64,000 nucleotides of DNA from Cepaea nemoralis (GCA_014155875.1 JACEFZ010011455.1:90001-154000); one strand, 5' to 3'. Counted from the first letter of the stretch, positions 30,190 through 41,019 are shown. The notes: generated by a model not told the origin, from the letters alone. Numbers and translations: made by a program.

Positions 30190-31455
30190 AGAGTACACTT
30201 TGAAAGAAGAACAAAGGAATCATATTGCTGTTTATATGAAAAAGGCATACTATGCTTACTTTGAAGTAAAACTAGGTTACCAGGACAAGGCTTGGGCTCC
30301 TCATATTGTTTGCAAAATTTGTGTTGAACAAATGCGACAGTGGACTTGTGAGAAAAGACAATGTTTAAAATTTGAAATTTCAATGGTTTGGAGAGAGCCC
30401 AAGAACCACTATAATGACTGTTATTTAATTGAGAAACAAAATCACAAAAAATGGAAATATCCAGATTTAGATTATACTAGACGACCTGCTCCACGTGAGA
30501 TGACATACCAATTCCAACTTACAGTCAGATTTCAGATTCTCTGTTAGAAGATAAGACAGTGGCATGTGGAAGATTAAGTGACAGTGATAGTGATTTCGAC
30601 GATGATTTTCCAGCTGCTCAACGCTTCGACCAGCGTGAACTGAATGATCTAATCCGAGATCTATGTCTCCCCAATGAATCTTCACAACTTTGGGCTTCAA
30701 GATTGAAAGAAAAGCAAAGCACTGACTGCTGAAACAAAGGTTACATTCTATCGCAGCAGAGAGCAAGGTTTTCTTCCAATCTTTTATGTGACAACCTTGT
30801 GTTTTGTACTAATGTAGGAGGTGTTGTAAACGAAATGGGTGTAAGTTATACACCGGATGAGTGGCGATGTTTCATTTACATCTATAAAAGAAGATCGAAA
30901 AGTGTTTGCTTACACAATAGTAACAAATATGGCTCAGTTTCAATTGCTCAATCTACTAACTGAAGGAGGAGTATGCTACAATAAGCACATTTTTGGAAAA
31001 AAAATGAAGTATTTAGAACATAACTGGATGGTTTGTGTACATCTTAAAATGATCATCTTCTTGCTTGACCAGCAAAGAGGATTCACATAATATCCATGCT
31101 TTATATATTTGAGGGTTAACAGGGCAAAAGATACGCATTGGACAGAAACAGTGGCTGCTGAGGGGTGAATTGAAAGCCGGAGAAACAAATATCGTCAACA
31201 AGCCTCTCGTTGATCGAAACAGAGTTCTACTGCCACCATTACATATAGCGCTTGGCTTGATCAAACAACTTTGTTAAGGTACTGAACAAAGCTGGTACCT
31301 GTTTTAATTACTTATGCAAAACGTTTCCTGAAATGAGCATTGACAAACTTAAAGCTGGAAGTTTTGATGGGCCTCAAGTTAGAAAGTTAATAAGCAATTC
31401 ACATTTTATTGATTCGATGAACAAAACAGAGTCCACAGCCTGGTTATCATTTGTT
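30190..31455 (+). pseudogene. Decayed gene of an uncharacterised, probably transposon-borne family (5' part)
   Basis: The first open segment (30200-30547) holds YMKKAYYAYFEVKLGYQDK, WAPHIVCKICVEQMRQW and MVWREPKNHYNDCY, so it has paired cysteines like a zinc-binding N-terminal module. After frameshifts, later segments read DEWRCFIYIYKRRSKSV (about 30855-30910), YLEHNW and QQRGFT*YPCF (31010-31095), then VDRNRVLLPPLHIALGLIK (31210-31265) and FDGPQVRKLI (31360). I recognise this as a large protein family found in many copies in cnidarian, arthropod and mollusc genomes and annotated there only as uncharacterised. Many copies suggest a mobile element. This copy has several stops and frameshifts. 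It is interrupted at about 31455 by an antisense LINE, and resumes at 33170. Confidence 0.65.
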
Positions 31456-33166
31456 TGAGTTGAGTGGAGTCAAGAACGGACATCGTCGCACTCGGTGCAT
31501 TCCCATAAGCTCTCAGTCCTCATCTTCAACAGCCAGCGTAGAGTTCCAATAATAATGGTGCCCGTTGCATTCTGATTATATATCTGTCTTGCTTTACCTC
31601 TGAGTGACGACTGCCGACCAGATCCTCTGACCACCCCTTGCTGCAGCATTCTCCCTAGACAATGATAATCTATCTGTTCTTCTGCATTATTTACATCCCC
31701 CAGAGGGCCTTCACCACATCTGCCTTATCAATCATCAAATCACCTCTTAAGGACGCGGCGCCAGCCAATCTGTCCGCCTGCTAATTTCCAACCGCACCAG
31801 AGTGTCCCGGAGAAAAAAAATTCAGGGAATGCTCACAACCGCCGACCTCTGCTTTTGCTATGAATCCAATGCACGTTTGTTGCATCTTAACACAGAGCTA
31901 TCGTTATAGATAACCACATCTCTGGGACGAAAGTAGTCATGAATTAATTGCTGAATTTCTACTTCCGTAGCACCTGCTGGCAACTCCCTACACTCATGAA
32001 CTCCACAATTCTGAATGTCTATTCGAGACTGTGACCCATTCCTTTTCTCCGGCAATCTTCTTAAGTGTGCACACTTCACTGACGTTATCTTCTGCCTGAG
32101 CCATCCATGATCTTCCTCTTAGCAACCTGTGACCCTTGACTGCATCCAGGGAATCATGCAGGAGGTGTTCCTTGTCCGCAGCTACTTTGAGGTATGACTT
32201 TGTCTGTCTTGCGTCTATCTGCAATGGTCGGCGCCGCCAGGATGCACATTATTGGGGTGTCCCTTGTACATCCCAGAATCACCCTAATGACTTCATTCTG
32301 TATGCGCTCTAGTTTCACTAGCTGACAGTTTGAGACAGTGAGCATTCCTAGTCCATACTCTACCACTGAAATGATCAAGTGCTGAAAGAGTGTGAAGAGC
32401 ATTTTTGTTCCATGCTCCCTGCTGCCATACTCTTCGACGCATTGAGCCCCATCTGACATTTTGTAACCACCATACACTTCAGTGCATTGAGCCACATCTA
32501 ACATTCTGTAACCACCACTTCAACATGATCCCTAAAGAACAGGCTTCTATCAAAAGTGATTCTCACGTGCTATAGTCTGCTTTCTCTATTCATATTTCTA
32601 TCATTTATTGTGAGGCTTGGGAGTTCAGCTTTAACATTCTATTGTCCAGAGAGCACCACAAGACAGACGCATTTTCTGGGTTTATGACAGCATTCATCCC
32701 CGTGCACCAATCCATCATAGTGTCCAGTATCACATGCAGCCCCTGAGCCATTTGCTTTCGGTCCCTCCCCACCCTGTATGCCAGAACATCATCTGCAAAT
32801 GATAATATGCTTCCAGCCCCTGGTGCTTCCAGGCTTACAGTCTTGCTCGTATATACATTGAAAGGTACAGGTGAAATTGTTGACCCTGTTGTAGTCCGGG
32901 GGCTATAATACATGGTTGAGAGGTCCATGCATCTAGTACTCTACGATAGTTCAAGACAGCTGCAGTCCGGTTCACCAATCAATGACAGACCCCCATGAGA
33001 GCGTACATCACAATATTATATCTGACTGTTGGACGCGTCCTTGAGATCGAGTGCTGCCACCGCCGTCTCCTTTCTGTGTTGGAACCCTTCATAAACATCA
33101 TAGGCAAAAGTAGCTCCATCTGACCAAGTTTCTTTCCTTGACTGGTAACTCCCCAAATTGCTTTTA
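31456..33166 (-). mobile_element. I-type LINE, 5'-truncated, antisense insertion
   Basis: Minus-strand frames show, from 33155 downward, LGSYQSRKETWSDGATFAYD and ALDLKDA of the RT. FADD follows (SFADDVLAYR, within 32605-32928), then a thumb segment with MLTVSNCQLVKLERIQNEV and GCTRDT (32154-32504), and a decayed RNase H region to about 31850. The order and wording parallel the longer copy at 42702-45280. Frameshifts and stops are present throughout. The 3' end at 31456 is a GAGTT/CAACTC-type tail, unlike the CTAA tail of the other copies, so it is a sister subfamily. It splits the uncharacterised pseudogene at 30190-33480. Confidence 0.85.
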
Positions 33167-33480
33167 GCTGTGCAAAACTTTCTGGGCAACTTTAAAACAG
33201 ACAGTCATTCAGAATTAGCTGAAAACATGCTGTCGGGTGTTTGAAAGCTTTGATGCAACATGAGCATAAAATTTGCCTACCTCCATAACCATTTGCATTT
33301 CTTTCCCGATAATCTTGGCAACTTTAGTGAGGACAAAGATGAAAGATTCCAAGATATGAAAACAATGGAAGAGAGATAACAGGGACTTTGGGATGCCCAC
33401 ATGATAGCTGATTACTGTTGGACCCTTAAGCGTGAATGTCCGGGCATATCTCATTCCAGGAATTCCTCAAAAAGAAGCTT
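33167..33480 (+). pseudogene. Uncharacterised family pseudogene, 3' part after LINE insertion
   Basis: The plus frame resumes with VQNFLGNFKTDSHSELAENML, one stop, CNMSIKF and HLHFFPDNLGNFSEDKDERF. MKTMEERYQGLWDAHMIADYCW and LKRECPG follow. This is the C-terminal part of the same family as 30190-31455. Removing the LINE would place AWLSFV next to VQNFLGNF with almost no gap, which shows the gene copy was continuous before insertion. Antisense frame 33215-33454 is a shadow. Confidence 0.65.
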
Positions 33481-34234
33481 TTTGTGTGTAGACTATTGAT
33501 AAAAGTTGCTAGTGATAAAGTTGTAATACATTATGATGTTTTATGTGAAGGTAATAAATGCACAGTGATTACATTTAATATGTATGCAGATTAGAGTCAA
33601 AATGCCGCTGATAGCATGCTAAATCTAGGCTTGTACATAGCAATTGCTCTTCTAAGAAGGTCAATCTTAGTTTTCTCAAAAAACTAGAGCTGATATAAAA
33701 ATATGATTACATTTTTGGAATCAGCAACACAAAATTACACAAGAACAGCTGTAAATTATAAGGCACTAAAATGTGCGTAAACCAGTGTTATACATAAAAT
33801 TAAATGAGGAGACAAATGGGAAAGTATTGTATTGATATTTTAACAACAGTTTGAGTTATCAACCCATGGTAGTTACGGGAAGTTTGCACAAGACGATTTA
33901 TCATCCCGTGGCAGTTAATCAGTTGAGACGTGTAACGAATCCTTTACTTACTTTTATTCTTTGTTGCAAATGACACGCGTGGGTTTGTACGGGAGTGAGT
34001 GAGTGAGTGCATGTGTGCGTGCTTACCGGTGTAATTTTGAAATGACACTGAAATGTCACAGAAACATTGCTACAATACCGTGTGACAATAAGGATCAATG
34101 AATAAATACTGACGTTCCACCATCTGGAACAAATAAAACACTGGCTCACAAACAGAATCCTATCTCGGACATTGAAATACTTTGTCCATCAATGGCCAGC
34201 TGCTGCTTAGATACGGAAACATGTCTACATGGCA
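33481..34234. other. AT-rich spacer with a short GTGA microsatellite
   Basis: Nothing gene-like. A GAGTGAGTGAGTG run lies at about 33991-34010. Confidence 0.4.
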
Positions 34235-34435
34235 AGAGAGTCTAATTCATCGGTTTTATCCAGTATCGCTCGGTCTCTTTCCGCAGGGCGGCCTACCGAA
34301 GGCGTCTCACAAAGCACTAACTCCGTAGCTCCAGCGACGACTACCCGGAGTCTCGGAGAGAATTGCACTCGTGAACCGGATGACATAGACCGGAATTAAA
34401 CCCACAATTCCGCCACTGATATTCCCAGCTGCTTA
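34235..34435 (-). mobile_element. SINE family B, copy 2 (antisense)
   Basis: Shares CCTTTCCGCAGG-type, GTAGCTCCAGCGACGACT and TGAACCGGA blocks with copies at 5455 and 35118. On the minus strand the B-box region is GTGGGTTTAATTCCGG, decayed relative to GGGTTCGATTACGG of copy 3. With copy 3 it forms an inverted pair enclosing the 21-bp minisatellite. Confidence 0.65.
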
Positions 34436-34655
34436 GAAAGACCAGTGATATCTGGCAATCTCTTGACCGACCCACATAACGGTGGACACCTGGCCATCTC
34501 TGGACCGATCCACACGACGTTGCACCGCTGTCGTGAAAGACTCCCTGGATGTGGTCATGTCTGAGACACTGAAACCATCGAAGGGTGAAGGGAATTACAA
34601 GTCGGCACTGATGTGACGAGCACCACGGTCTGTAAAGGACTGTCCATGTGATGAT
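34436..34655. other. Spacer between SINE and minisatellite
   Basis: No recognised feature. The antisense frame 34341-34718 runs through SINE, spacer and array and has no family resemblance. Confidence 0.35.
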
Positions 34656-35118
34656 GCATATTTCTATGTCAGACCCGCATATTTTTATGTCAGTTAAACA
34701 TATTTGTATGTCAGTCACACATATTTGTATGTCAGTTAAACATATTTATATGTCAGTCACACATATTTGTATGTCAGTCCCCATATTTATATGTCAGTCA
34801 CACATATTTGTATGTCAGTCACACATATTTGTATGTCAGTTAAACATATTTGTATGTCAGTCCCCATATTTATATGTCAGTCACACATATTTATATGTCA
34901 GTCACACATATTTGTATGTCAGTCCCTATATTTGTATGTCAGTCACACATATTTGTATGTCACTTAAACCTATTTGTATGCCAGTTAAACATATGTGTAT
35001 GTCAGTTAAACATATTTGTATGTCAGTTAAACATATGTGTATGTCAGTTAAACATATTTGTATGTCAGTTAAACATATTTATATGTCAGTTAAACATATT
35101 TGTATGTCAGTCTCAGAT
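34656..35118. repeat. 20/21-bp minisatellite, about 22 units
   Basis: Units are CATATTTGTATGTCAGT followed by TAAA, CACA or CCC, giving 21, 21 and 20 bp. Because 21 bp is seven codons the plus strand stays open (HICMSVK repeats, 34648-35160), but this is a consequence of unit length. A further unit lies at 35308-35335 beyond the SINE, so SINE copy 3 inserted into this array. Confidence 0.93.
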
Positions 35119-35307
35119 CGTTGTGGGTTCGATTACGGATCGAGTCCTGCGGTTCACTAGTGCATTTTTTCGGAGACTACTAGGGTTGTCGCTGGAGCTA
35201 CGGAGTTCATGCTTTGTGCGACGCTTTCGGCAACCCGCGATGCTGAGCCATATGAGATAAAACCCGGTGCAATGATGTCGACTCTTAAGCGGCTTTTTCC
35301 TTTTATT
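35119..35307 (+). mobile_element. SINE family B, copy 3, inserted in minisatellite
   Basis: Head with GTGGGTTCGATTACGG (B box) at about 35131-35146, then GCGGTTCACTAGTGCA, GGAGACTACTAGGG, GTCGCTGGAGCTACGGAG, TGCTTTGTGCGACGC and GAGATAAAACCCGG. These are the reverse complement of copies 1 and 2. Minisatellite units lie on both sides. Confidence 0.7.
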
Positions 35308-35479
35308 TGTATGTGTATGTCAGTCAAGCATATTTGAGTAATCGATGTTAGGTATAAGCTAATACTTAGAAGCAACAGAGATGTGGTTCCTGAGACGAAT
35401 GTTGCCAATTTCATGGACTGCCAAAGTAACTAACAATGGTTGCATGAAATGGCTAATGAAACTGTAATATTATATACAA

Positions 35480-35728
35480 CAATAAGGAAGAGACAAACAG
35501 CTTTCTTTGGTCTGTGATGAACAGAGAGGCATTGGAGAACATCGTGGGAACTGGAAACTCCAGTGGGGAAAGAGGCTGACCAAGAGAAATGGTACTCGAT
35601 GGACTGAGAAGGTGGCATGGAGGAACATCATCAATAGAGTTGATCCAGAGTACGAAAGACCTAGATCTGTGGAGAGCCATGATCGTATACGCCAGCTGGC
35701 AGGGCACTTGATGATGATGATGATGTTA
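35480..35728 (+). pseudogene. RTE-like LINE ORF2 C-terminus with TGA-repeat tail
   Basis: The frame reads SVMNREALENIVGTGNSSGERG, one stop, PREMVLDGLRRWHGG, SIELIQSTKDLDLWRAMIVY and ASWQGT, then TGA. It parallels the end of the LINE at 47695-48352 (ENLVTTGKIEG, LDGLASWHG, ELIHDSGD, AYRHGT). The natural stop codon is the first unit of the tail TGATGATGATGATGATG (35710-35726). 5'-truncated. Confidence 0.7.
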
Positions 35729-35870
35729 GTTAGGCACGCGGATTTGTTGTGTTAAAATAGTCAATATTATTCTGCTTATTTCCTTCTAAAGACATTTTTG
35801 AGGTAGCTTTAATCCAGCTTCGACAACCTGTTCACGGAATTCTTCTTCCCCCACCTTTCCCCAAGTATCT

Positions 35871-35878
35871 AGTCACAC

Positions 35879-35913
<35 letters not shown>

Positions 35914-35943
35914 TCACACACACACACACACACACAAACACAA
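35871..35943. repeat. CA dinucleotide microsatellite
   Basis: About 70 bp of CA with a short CG patch (CGCGCGCG) and one TC interruption. Confidence 0.95.
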
Positions 35944-35991
35944 AATAGAGATAGAGAGAACGAACTTTATTTTCTCTCTCATAGAGAGAAA

Positions 35992-36100
<109 letters not shown>

Positions 36101-36344
36101 AAAAGGGTAGAAGAGAATAGATCAAATTTCCATGGTGTTATTGTGTCCTCCTTTCGCAGAGTCAAAGCTACAAGGCCAATAACTGGTGGCTGTGCTGTGG
36201 GAAGCAACACGAAGATGAACATCTGCAGGGCTATGACATGGAGGTGTGTCTTGCTGTCAGCCATCTTGGTGGCTATCACATATTTGATGGCAGAAACTGG
36301 TAGGCTCTTGGTATAAAATTACGTCTGGTTGATGATGTCATTCA

Positions 36345-37178
36345 TTCATCATGTGCCATGTCGATAAATATAAGCGGTTATGGTTCGCCATCTCACACCT
36401 TCGCCAGTCTTTGACCAGCTCTGTGTTCTTGTCTGGATTATGCCATCTTGTCAAGCCATGCAGATATGTATCTCACTGTTTCCCCTTGCTCTTTTCCCGT
36501 CAATCTGCCAGTTATCACTAAGTTGTCTAGTTTTGTTTTCTCCTCTAAAAGTGACAAACAATTTTGACTATCTACACATACTATCTCTAATCAGTTTACG
36601 GGTTTTAATTGTTTCTTGTAGGACTGGCGCATTGGTTGTTCTACCTGTACATGGTATTCTTTGCATTTTCCTCGGAAATAATATTGTCAAGTAACAATGC
36701 CACTGTCATTAGATGTTTTCAGGCTTGTCTGTTTATTGTCCATGTTTCACCTTCATATAATAAGTATGGGTTCTATATAACACTTCAACACTCTTTTTCT
36801 CATAGCAATTGTCACCTATTTTATTGGTCAGTATGTTTCCCATCTGGTAAAATTATACCTTTGCCATAGCGATGTTTGTTATAGTCTTTACAAGGAACAT
36901 TCCATTGGATGTTATGAATGTTCCGAGATAGCTGTACTGATTCGCTTATTTAAGAATGATTCCATGTTTATTTGAATGTTACATTGTGATAATTATGTCT
37001 TTCTCGAAAAGACCATAATGTCTGTTTTCTTACAATGTAATTCTAACCCTAGTTGCTCACTAAGTACAATAACCGCATCTACTAAAGTTTGTAGATCCGG
37101 TTCATTGTCTGTTGGTAATGCAGCTGTGTGTAAGTTATATCCTGAGTGCAACAGGACGTAACAGCATAAGATGAAACA
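36345..37178 (-). pseudogene. RTE-like LINE, RT C-terminal half (old copy)
   Basis: Nucleotide-level homologue of 47690-48400: shared GTCCATG..TCACCTTCATATAA, CAACACTCTTTTTCTCAT and TTTATTGGTCAGTATGTTT blocks. At the 5' end the minus strand reads DNEPDLQTLVDAVIVLSEQL and LHCKKTDIMVFSRK, the segment after the RT catalytic box. Later segments are broken by many indels. The 3' end is marked by a short ATTC/GAAT tail at about 36340-36350. More decayed than the 47.7-kb copy. Confidence 0.75.
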
Positions 37179-37339
37179 CAAATGTGTGTTACATTATGAG
37201 AACACACAATAAAACAAACACATAGACACATGACAATGGCCTCAGTCAAGATAACAAAATAAATGATGTAGTGGGAAATCGGTGAAGATAATATAATAAA
37301 ACCATAATTTCATATTCCCCTGTTGTAAATATTGCTCTT

Positions 37340-37640
37340 ACATTTCACTGACTGGCAAATAGCCGCCTTGACAGACGATGGTTTGTAAAATGGAGTTATA
37401 CCTCTCCATAACACAAAGCCTGGGCTTAATTTGGAGTCCATGTGTTGTCCATGCAGCACGATCCCTCTCTCGGCCTTCTAGTTTACTCCAGAGGAAAGGT
37501 AACACCATAACGTCTTGGACCAGATAAGCTGCAGGAGCTTCCGGATCAGCAAAGCAATACTCTAACTGTCCGCCTGTAGGAGCGTACATCCTAGACTAGT
37601 TGCCAACCAAAGTTTAAGGCCTGGTCTGCCATGTCATGAC
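37340..37640 (-). repeat. Dispersed repeat D, copy 1 (antisense)
   Basis: The reverse complement matches 41597-41890: CATGGCAGACCAGGCC, GGTTG.CA.CT.GTCTAGGAT, ACAGGCGGACAGTTAGA, GAGAGGTATAACTCCATTTT and ATCGTCTGTCAAG.CGG. It is an approximately 300-bp interspersed repeat of unknown class. The two copies point toward each other across 3.9 kb. Confidence 0.75.
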
Positions 37641-37878
37641 ATTTCGTTTTTTTTTTTTTTAAATTCCATTTGCTCGTACAGGATAAGGCTTATACCCTTC
37701 CAATTTCCCTCCTCCGCCCGAAGCGGTTGGCACAATAAAGGGTGTCCGGTATGGTAAGCGCCGCCCAAGATTTCGGCCCTAACAGAAAGCAGGTAGTGCC
37801 GTCTACAGTCATGAGGTAGCTCAGTCATATGTAACTAAGATCTGCCTTTGTTACATTTATTGTGTTGTCATTTCAAAT
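37641..37878. other. Spacer
   Basis: A T13-type run at 37650 and otherwise no recognisable feature. Confidence 0.35.
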
Positions 37879-37928
37879 TAACGAACGAACAAACGAACTA
37901 ACAAACGAACAAACGAACGAACGAACAC
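37879..37928. repeat. AACG/AACA microsatellite
   Basis: Alternating AACG, AACA and AACT tetramers. The frame at 37862-38239 starts inside it and is not credible as a gene. Confidence 0.85.
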
Positions 37929-38021
37929 ACTTTATTTTTAAACGGTTAAGAATTGGGAACGTAGGCCCGTCTAACATTCTGCCCTTCTGCCCCTTAATTG
38001 TCTTTAGCTATGTTTGTTTTG

Positions 38022-38056
38022 TTCTTGAAAAGGTCATGACCAGCGAAACGTCGGAC
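38022..38056 (+). ncRNA. Degenerate hammerhead-like motif 2
   Basis: CTTGAAAA (in place of CTGATGA), a self-complementary stem GGTCATGACC, then GCGAAACGTCGG. The GAAAC-GTC half is intact; the CUGANGA half is lost. Similar to the motif at 10148 and likely an old Penelope-like element end. Confidence 0.35.
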
Positions 38057-38430
38057 AGTTATCTTGTGTTTTATTCAGTCTTATTTCAATTGATATTTGT
38101 CTTAGTTAAAACAAATTATATTATTATCTTGCCCTGCATTGTGTTTACATGGACTGAAGTTCCTAGTCTAGTATGTTTATGTGTTTGTTCTGTATGGCGA
38201 TTTAAAATACATGTTTGTTTCACTATATTCTGTGTATAAATCGTGTATTCACAAGTTCGCGAACAGCTTTCCAAATGTAGAACTTTGCATCCTGTTGTCT
38301 AAGTGTATCATATCCATACATTGCCACGGGCCAGAGAGCAAGTGGAGGCTATTTTTAAATATGAAGTCGCGTGCCCACATTGTAGACACGTGATAGTATT
38401 TACATACATGCTGTATACACAAGCATTACA
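38057..38430. other. AT-rich spacer
   Basis: No recognised feature. Confidence 0.35.
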
Positions 38431-38748
38431 TTATCACCAACAATGAGGACAGTGAATATGTCACAAACTGTCAATATCTTGGCTTCGTAGTTAACAACGT
38501 AGGAACTGTTCAAAAAGGATCATACTGAGACTGACCCCAGCAATGTAAAAGCGTAAACAGTATTAAGAACATATGACACAAGATCAGCAAGCAAGCAAAA
38601 GGTGAACATTTGAGACCATACCTCTTACATGTGCCATTAGACAACCATTTTACAATCACCGAGGAAGAAAATCAATGCTCTTAAGCTCAAATGTTACAGA
38701 AACATTCTTAGAATTGCGTGGAATTTAACAAGAGGCATGGATCACCCA
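38431..38748 (+). pseudogene. LINE RT C-terminal remnant
   Basis: Two segments are readable in different frames: CQYLGFVVNNVGT (about 38470-38510) and KKINALKLKCYRNILRIAWN with LTRGM (about 38665-38740). They correspond to the FxYLGS and the EMxCxRxILRIxW motifs downstream of the LINE RT catalytic site. Heavily decayed. Confidence 0.55.
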
Positions 38749-39385
38749 ATATTGGGGGTGGGGGGGGGGGGGTGGTCGTTTACCGTCTAGCCGATATAAC
38801 GAGATTGGGGTGGATGCAGGGAATCTCGTTTATAGAATTTTATTACTTACTATCCTATCTGTCCCCCAAATATTTTTCCTGTCTACGTCTGATCTCAATA
38901 GATCATAACCCTGTATAACCAGAGGTAGACTATTTTATCCAGCTACAAGAAACTGACAACTCCAGATGTACTGAACACATCTAACAAAATGATTTAATAT
39001 CGACATCTGGTCGAGAACAGCAGGGATATGTACAGTTAGATCACAGAACTGTCTATAGGAAGGTAAATGAGACACTGAAGCTAGTCCCTGCTGGATGTCT
39101 CATCATGGAACCAACAGGTGTACTATGGAGCCCTAAGTCAAGCATTTGTCCAGAACAGCACTGATGCCTTCACCTAGTATTTCTCGGACTCTCCTGGTTA
39201 TGGTGCCCCGAGGGCTCTCGACTTGTCATCCGGTAGATAAACAGATGCGTTGAATGATGATCTGTGTCATCTCTTCGTATTCTTATTGGATGAGACTGTC
39301 TCTGCACGATCATTCTTGAGGATAATTAGCATTAGGAATGTCTGGATTTTATTTAGTTGACTCGGGCAGGACAATTTCTATTGTT
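38749..39385. other. Spacer with G-run
   Basis: A run of 13 G (GGGGTGGGGGGGGGGGGGTGG type) at 38755-38776. The remainder has no recognisable gene. Confidence 0.35.
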
Positions 39386-39590
39386 GAGTTGAGTTGAGTT
39401 AAGAACCGACATCACTGCACTCTGAACTTTCCCATACGTGCTCCGTCCCCTCGTTCAACAGACAGCGAAGAATCATACTACTAATCGTTCCAACCGCTAT
39501 CTGATTAAAAGTTCTCCTGGTCGTCCCTCTCAGTTTTGAGGATTCTTCCAGAACCCCTGCCGATCCTCCACAATCTCATTCTCATATATA
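39386..39590 (-). mobile_element. I-type LINE 3' end fragment, GTTGA-tailed subfamily
   Basis: Begins with GTTGAGTTGAGTTGAGTTAA (tail), then AAGAACCGACATC, TCCCATACG and TTCAACAGACAGCG. These match 31460-31580 and 41325-41440. Only the last 200 bp of the element is present. Confidence 0.7.
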
Positions 39591-39604
39591 TATTGATGTA
39601 GTTG

Positions 39605-39650
39605 TATCAAGATAATATATCGCCAAATGCGACCTCCCATTTGGACAAAA
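39605..39650 (+). repeat. Single 41-bp-repeat unit
   Basis: AATATATCGCCAAATGC then GACCTCCCATTTGGACAAA: one unit of the array at 8811-8957, located upstream of dispersed repeats E and F. Confidence 0.75.
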
Positions 39651-39654
39651 AACC

Positions 39655-39855
39655 GTAAACAATATGAAATAACTCAAAGTAATGCAGCTTTAAAGAACAC
39701 AGTTATGGAAGACACTACAGTGACTACATTAAGACATAAGAACGGGATTATAAGAATGACCCCCCCCCAAAAAAAAATGAGAACAAGTAAGAGAAAATAA
39801 ACAAGTTGAAAAACAATGTGCTACTTATTTCAGAATCCCAGGCTGTAATACTCTG
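39655..39855 (+). repeat. Dispersed repeat E, copy 1
   Basis: Matches 54905-55150: AAGTAATGCAGCTTTA, GAACACA.TTATG, GTGACTACATTAAGA and CAGAATCCCAGGCTGT. Copy 2 contains an additional 40-50 bp carrying a hammerhead-like motif that is missing here. A C/A low-complexity run sits at 39757-39777. Confidence 0.75.
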
Positions 39856-39861
39856 AAACCT

Positions 39862-40045
39862 ACACATGGGGACAGAAAGACGACGTATCGTCATACTAGG
39901 GTTATCGGGTTATTTGTTTTGTTTCTTGGCATCGTTCGCAATTTCAATGTTCATTGAATGGACATTTAGAATATAACACTTGTTCAGTTGATTGTGTACC
40001 ATATTTGGTCCAAACCTACGTTTTGTTGGCCACTGAATCAGTTTA
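39862..40045 (+). repeat. Dispersed repeat F, copy 2
   Basis: Partner of 8925-9108, from GACAGAAAGACGACGTATCG through GTGTACCATATTTGG to GGCCACTGAATCAGTTT. Together with E it may be one larger element. Confidence 0.75.
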
Positions 40046-40339
40046 AAACATTCTTTCAGCATGTCGTCAAGGTTGGTTTGGACCTCGGAGTCAGTACAAA
40101 TGTCACTGCGCGACAAAAGTCGACAACCCATCATGTAACAGATGCGACGGAGACGGCGAGTGTTCAGGCGGAGCAGCGTGTGAACCAGGATGGTTCGGCC
40201 CAGCATGCCAATACGGTAATTAAAGTTTAGAGTTGCCACACATCAGATCAAACAATTTATCTCGTATATGAACAATCGGATGCTTGAATACCCAAAATGT
40301 AAGCACAGAAGTCACAAACAAGAGGTTGGACAATCTATT

Positions 40340-40602
40340 GCCCGGCATATTTCGCTCCATATCGTCAGGTGTATACCGCGGAGTTATAGATCACAAGAAG
40401 TGAATATAGAAATTATACTTTAGCTGAAATAGTTAAAACACACAGCCACTGATATTGTTCGAATATGAAGCATTTGTTATCCCCAATGCACTCGCAAATT
40501 AAACAACTTAAAATATAATAAAAAATAAAAAATATATTTATTAATTGCATATGAAATATAACTCCGCAGCCTACACCTGACGACAGGGAGCGATATTATT
40601 TG
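40340..40602. repeat. Inverted pair carrying CTGACGA/GAAA motifs
   Basis: 40347-40386 and 40556-40598 are imperfect inverted copies (shared CGCTCC..TCGTCAGGTGTA..C.GCGGAGTTATA). Read outward, each has ACACCTGACGA, eight bases, then GAAA (left copy) or GATA (right copy), reminiscent of a hammerhead core but without a clear stem II. The 170-bp interior is very AT-rich. Confidence 0.6.
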
Positions 40603-41019
40603 TGGCTGCTGTGTGCACATGCACTAAGGGAATACATTGTTTTGAATACTCACCTTGTTGTTTCTCAGTTATTTCTTAGGGATAAGTACAGAGGCTATAC
40701 GTAATGGGGTGTTAATGTAAAACACAACATGAAATTGTATACCTTCACTTGGCCATGTGCCGCTGTGGTATAGTAGATAGTAGGTTAGCCTGTCCCGACA
40801 GTGGTTGGGTTGCGGTCAATCGCCAGCTGAGCTAGGCCTTTTTCGCTTTGAACTCAAGCGTGGTTCATACATACTACTTTTAGTTGCACTGGACTCAATT
40901 TTGCTTTCCATATTACCAGTGTTCTTCGGCATCAGGCGAACCCACTCCAACTTTAGATATACTTGTAATTTACTTTCCCAACTCAAGGACGAGAAGCCAA
41001 CATTTTAGACCAACTGTAC

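Noticed and set aside
34648..35160. 170-codon frame with HICMSVK repeats
   Set aside because: Translation of a 21-bp tandem repeat; it runs into a SINE and has no flanking gene signals.
37862..38239. 125-codon frame beginning NERTNELTNEQ
   Set aside because: The start is inside an AACG microsatellite and the rest is low-complexity hydrophobic sequence without family resemblance.
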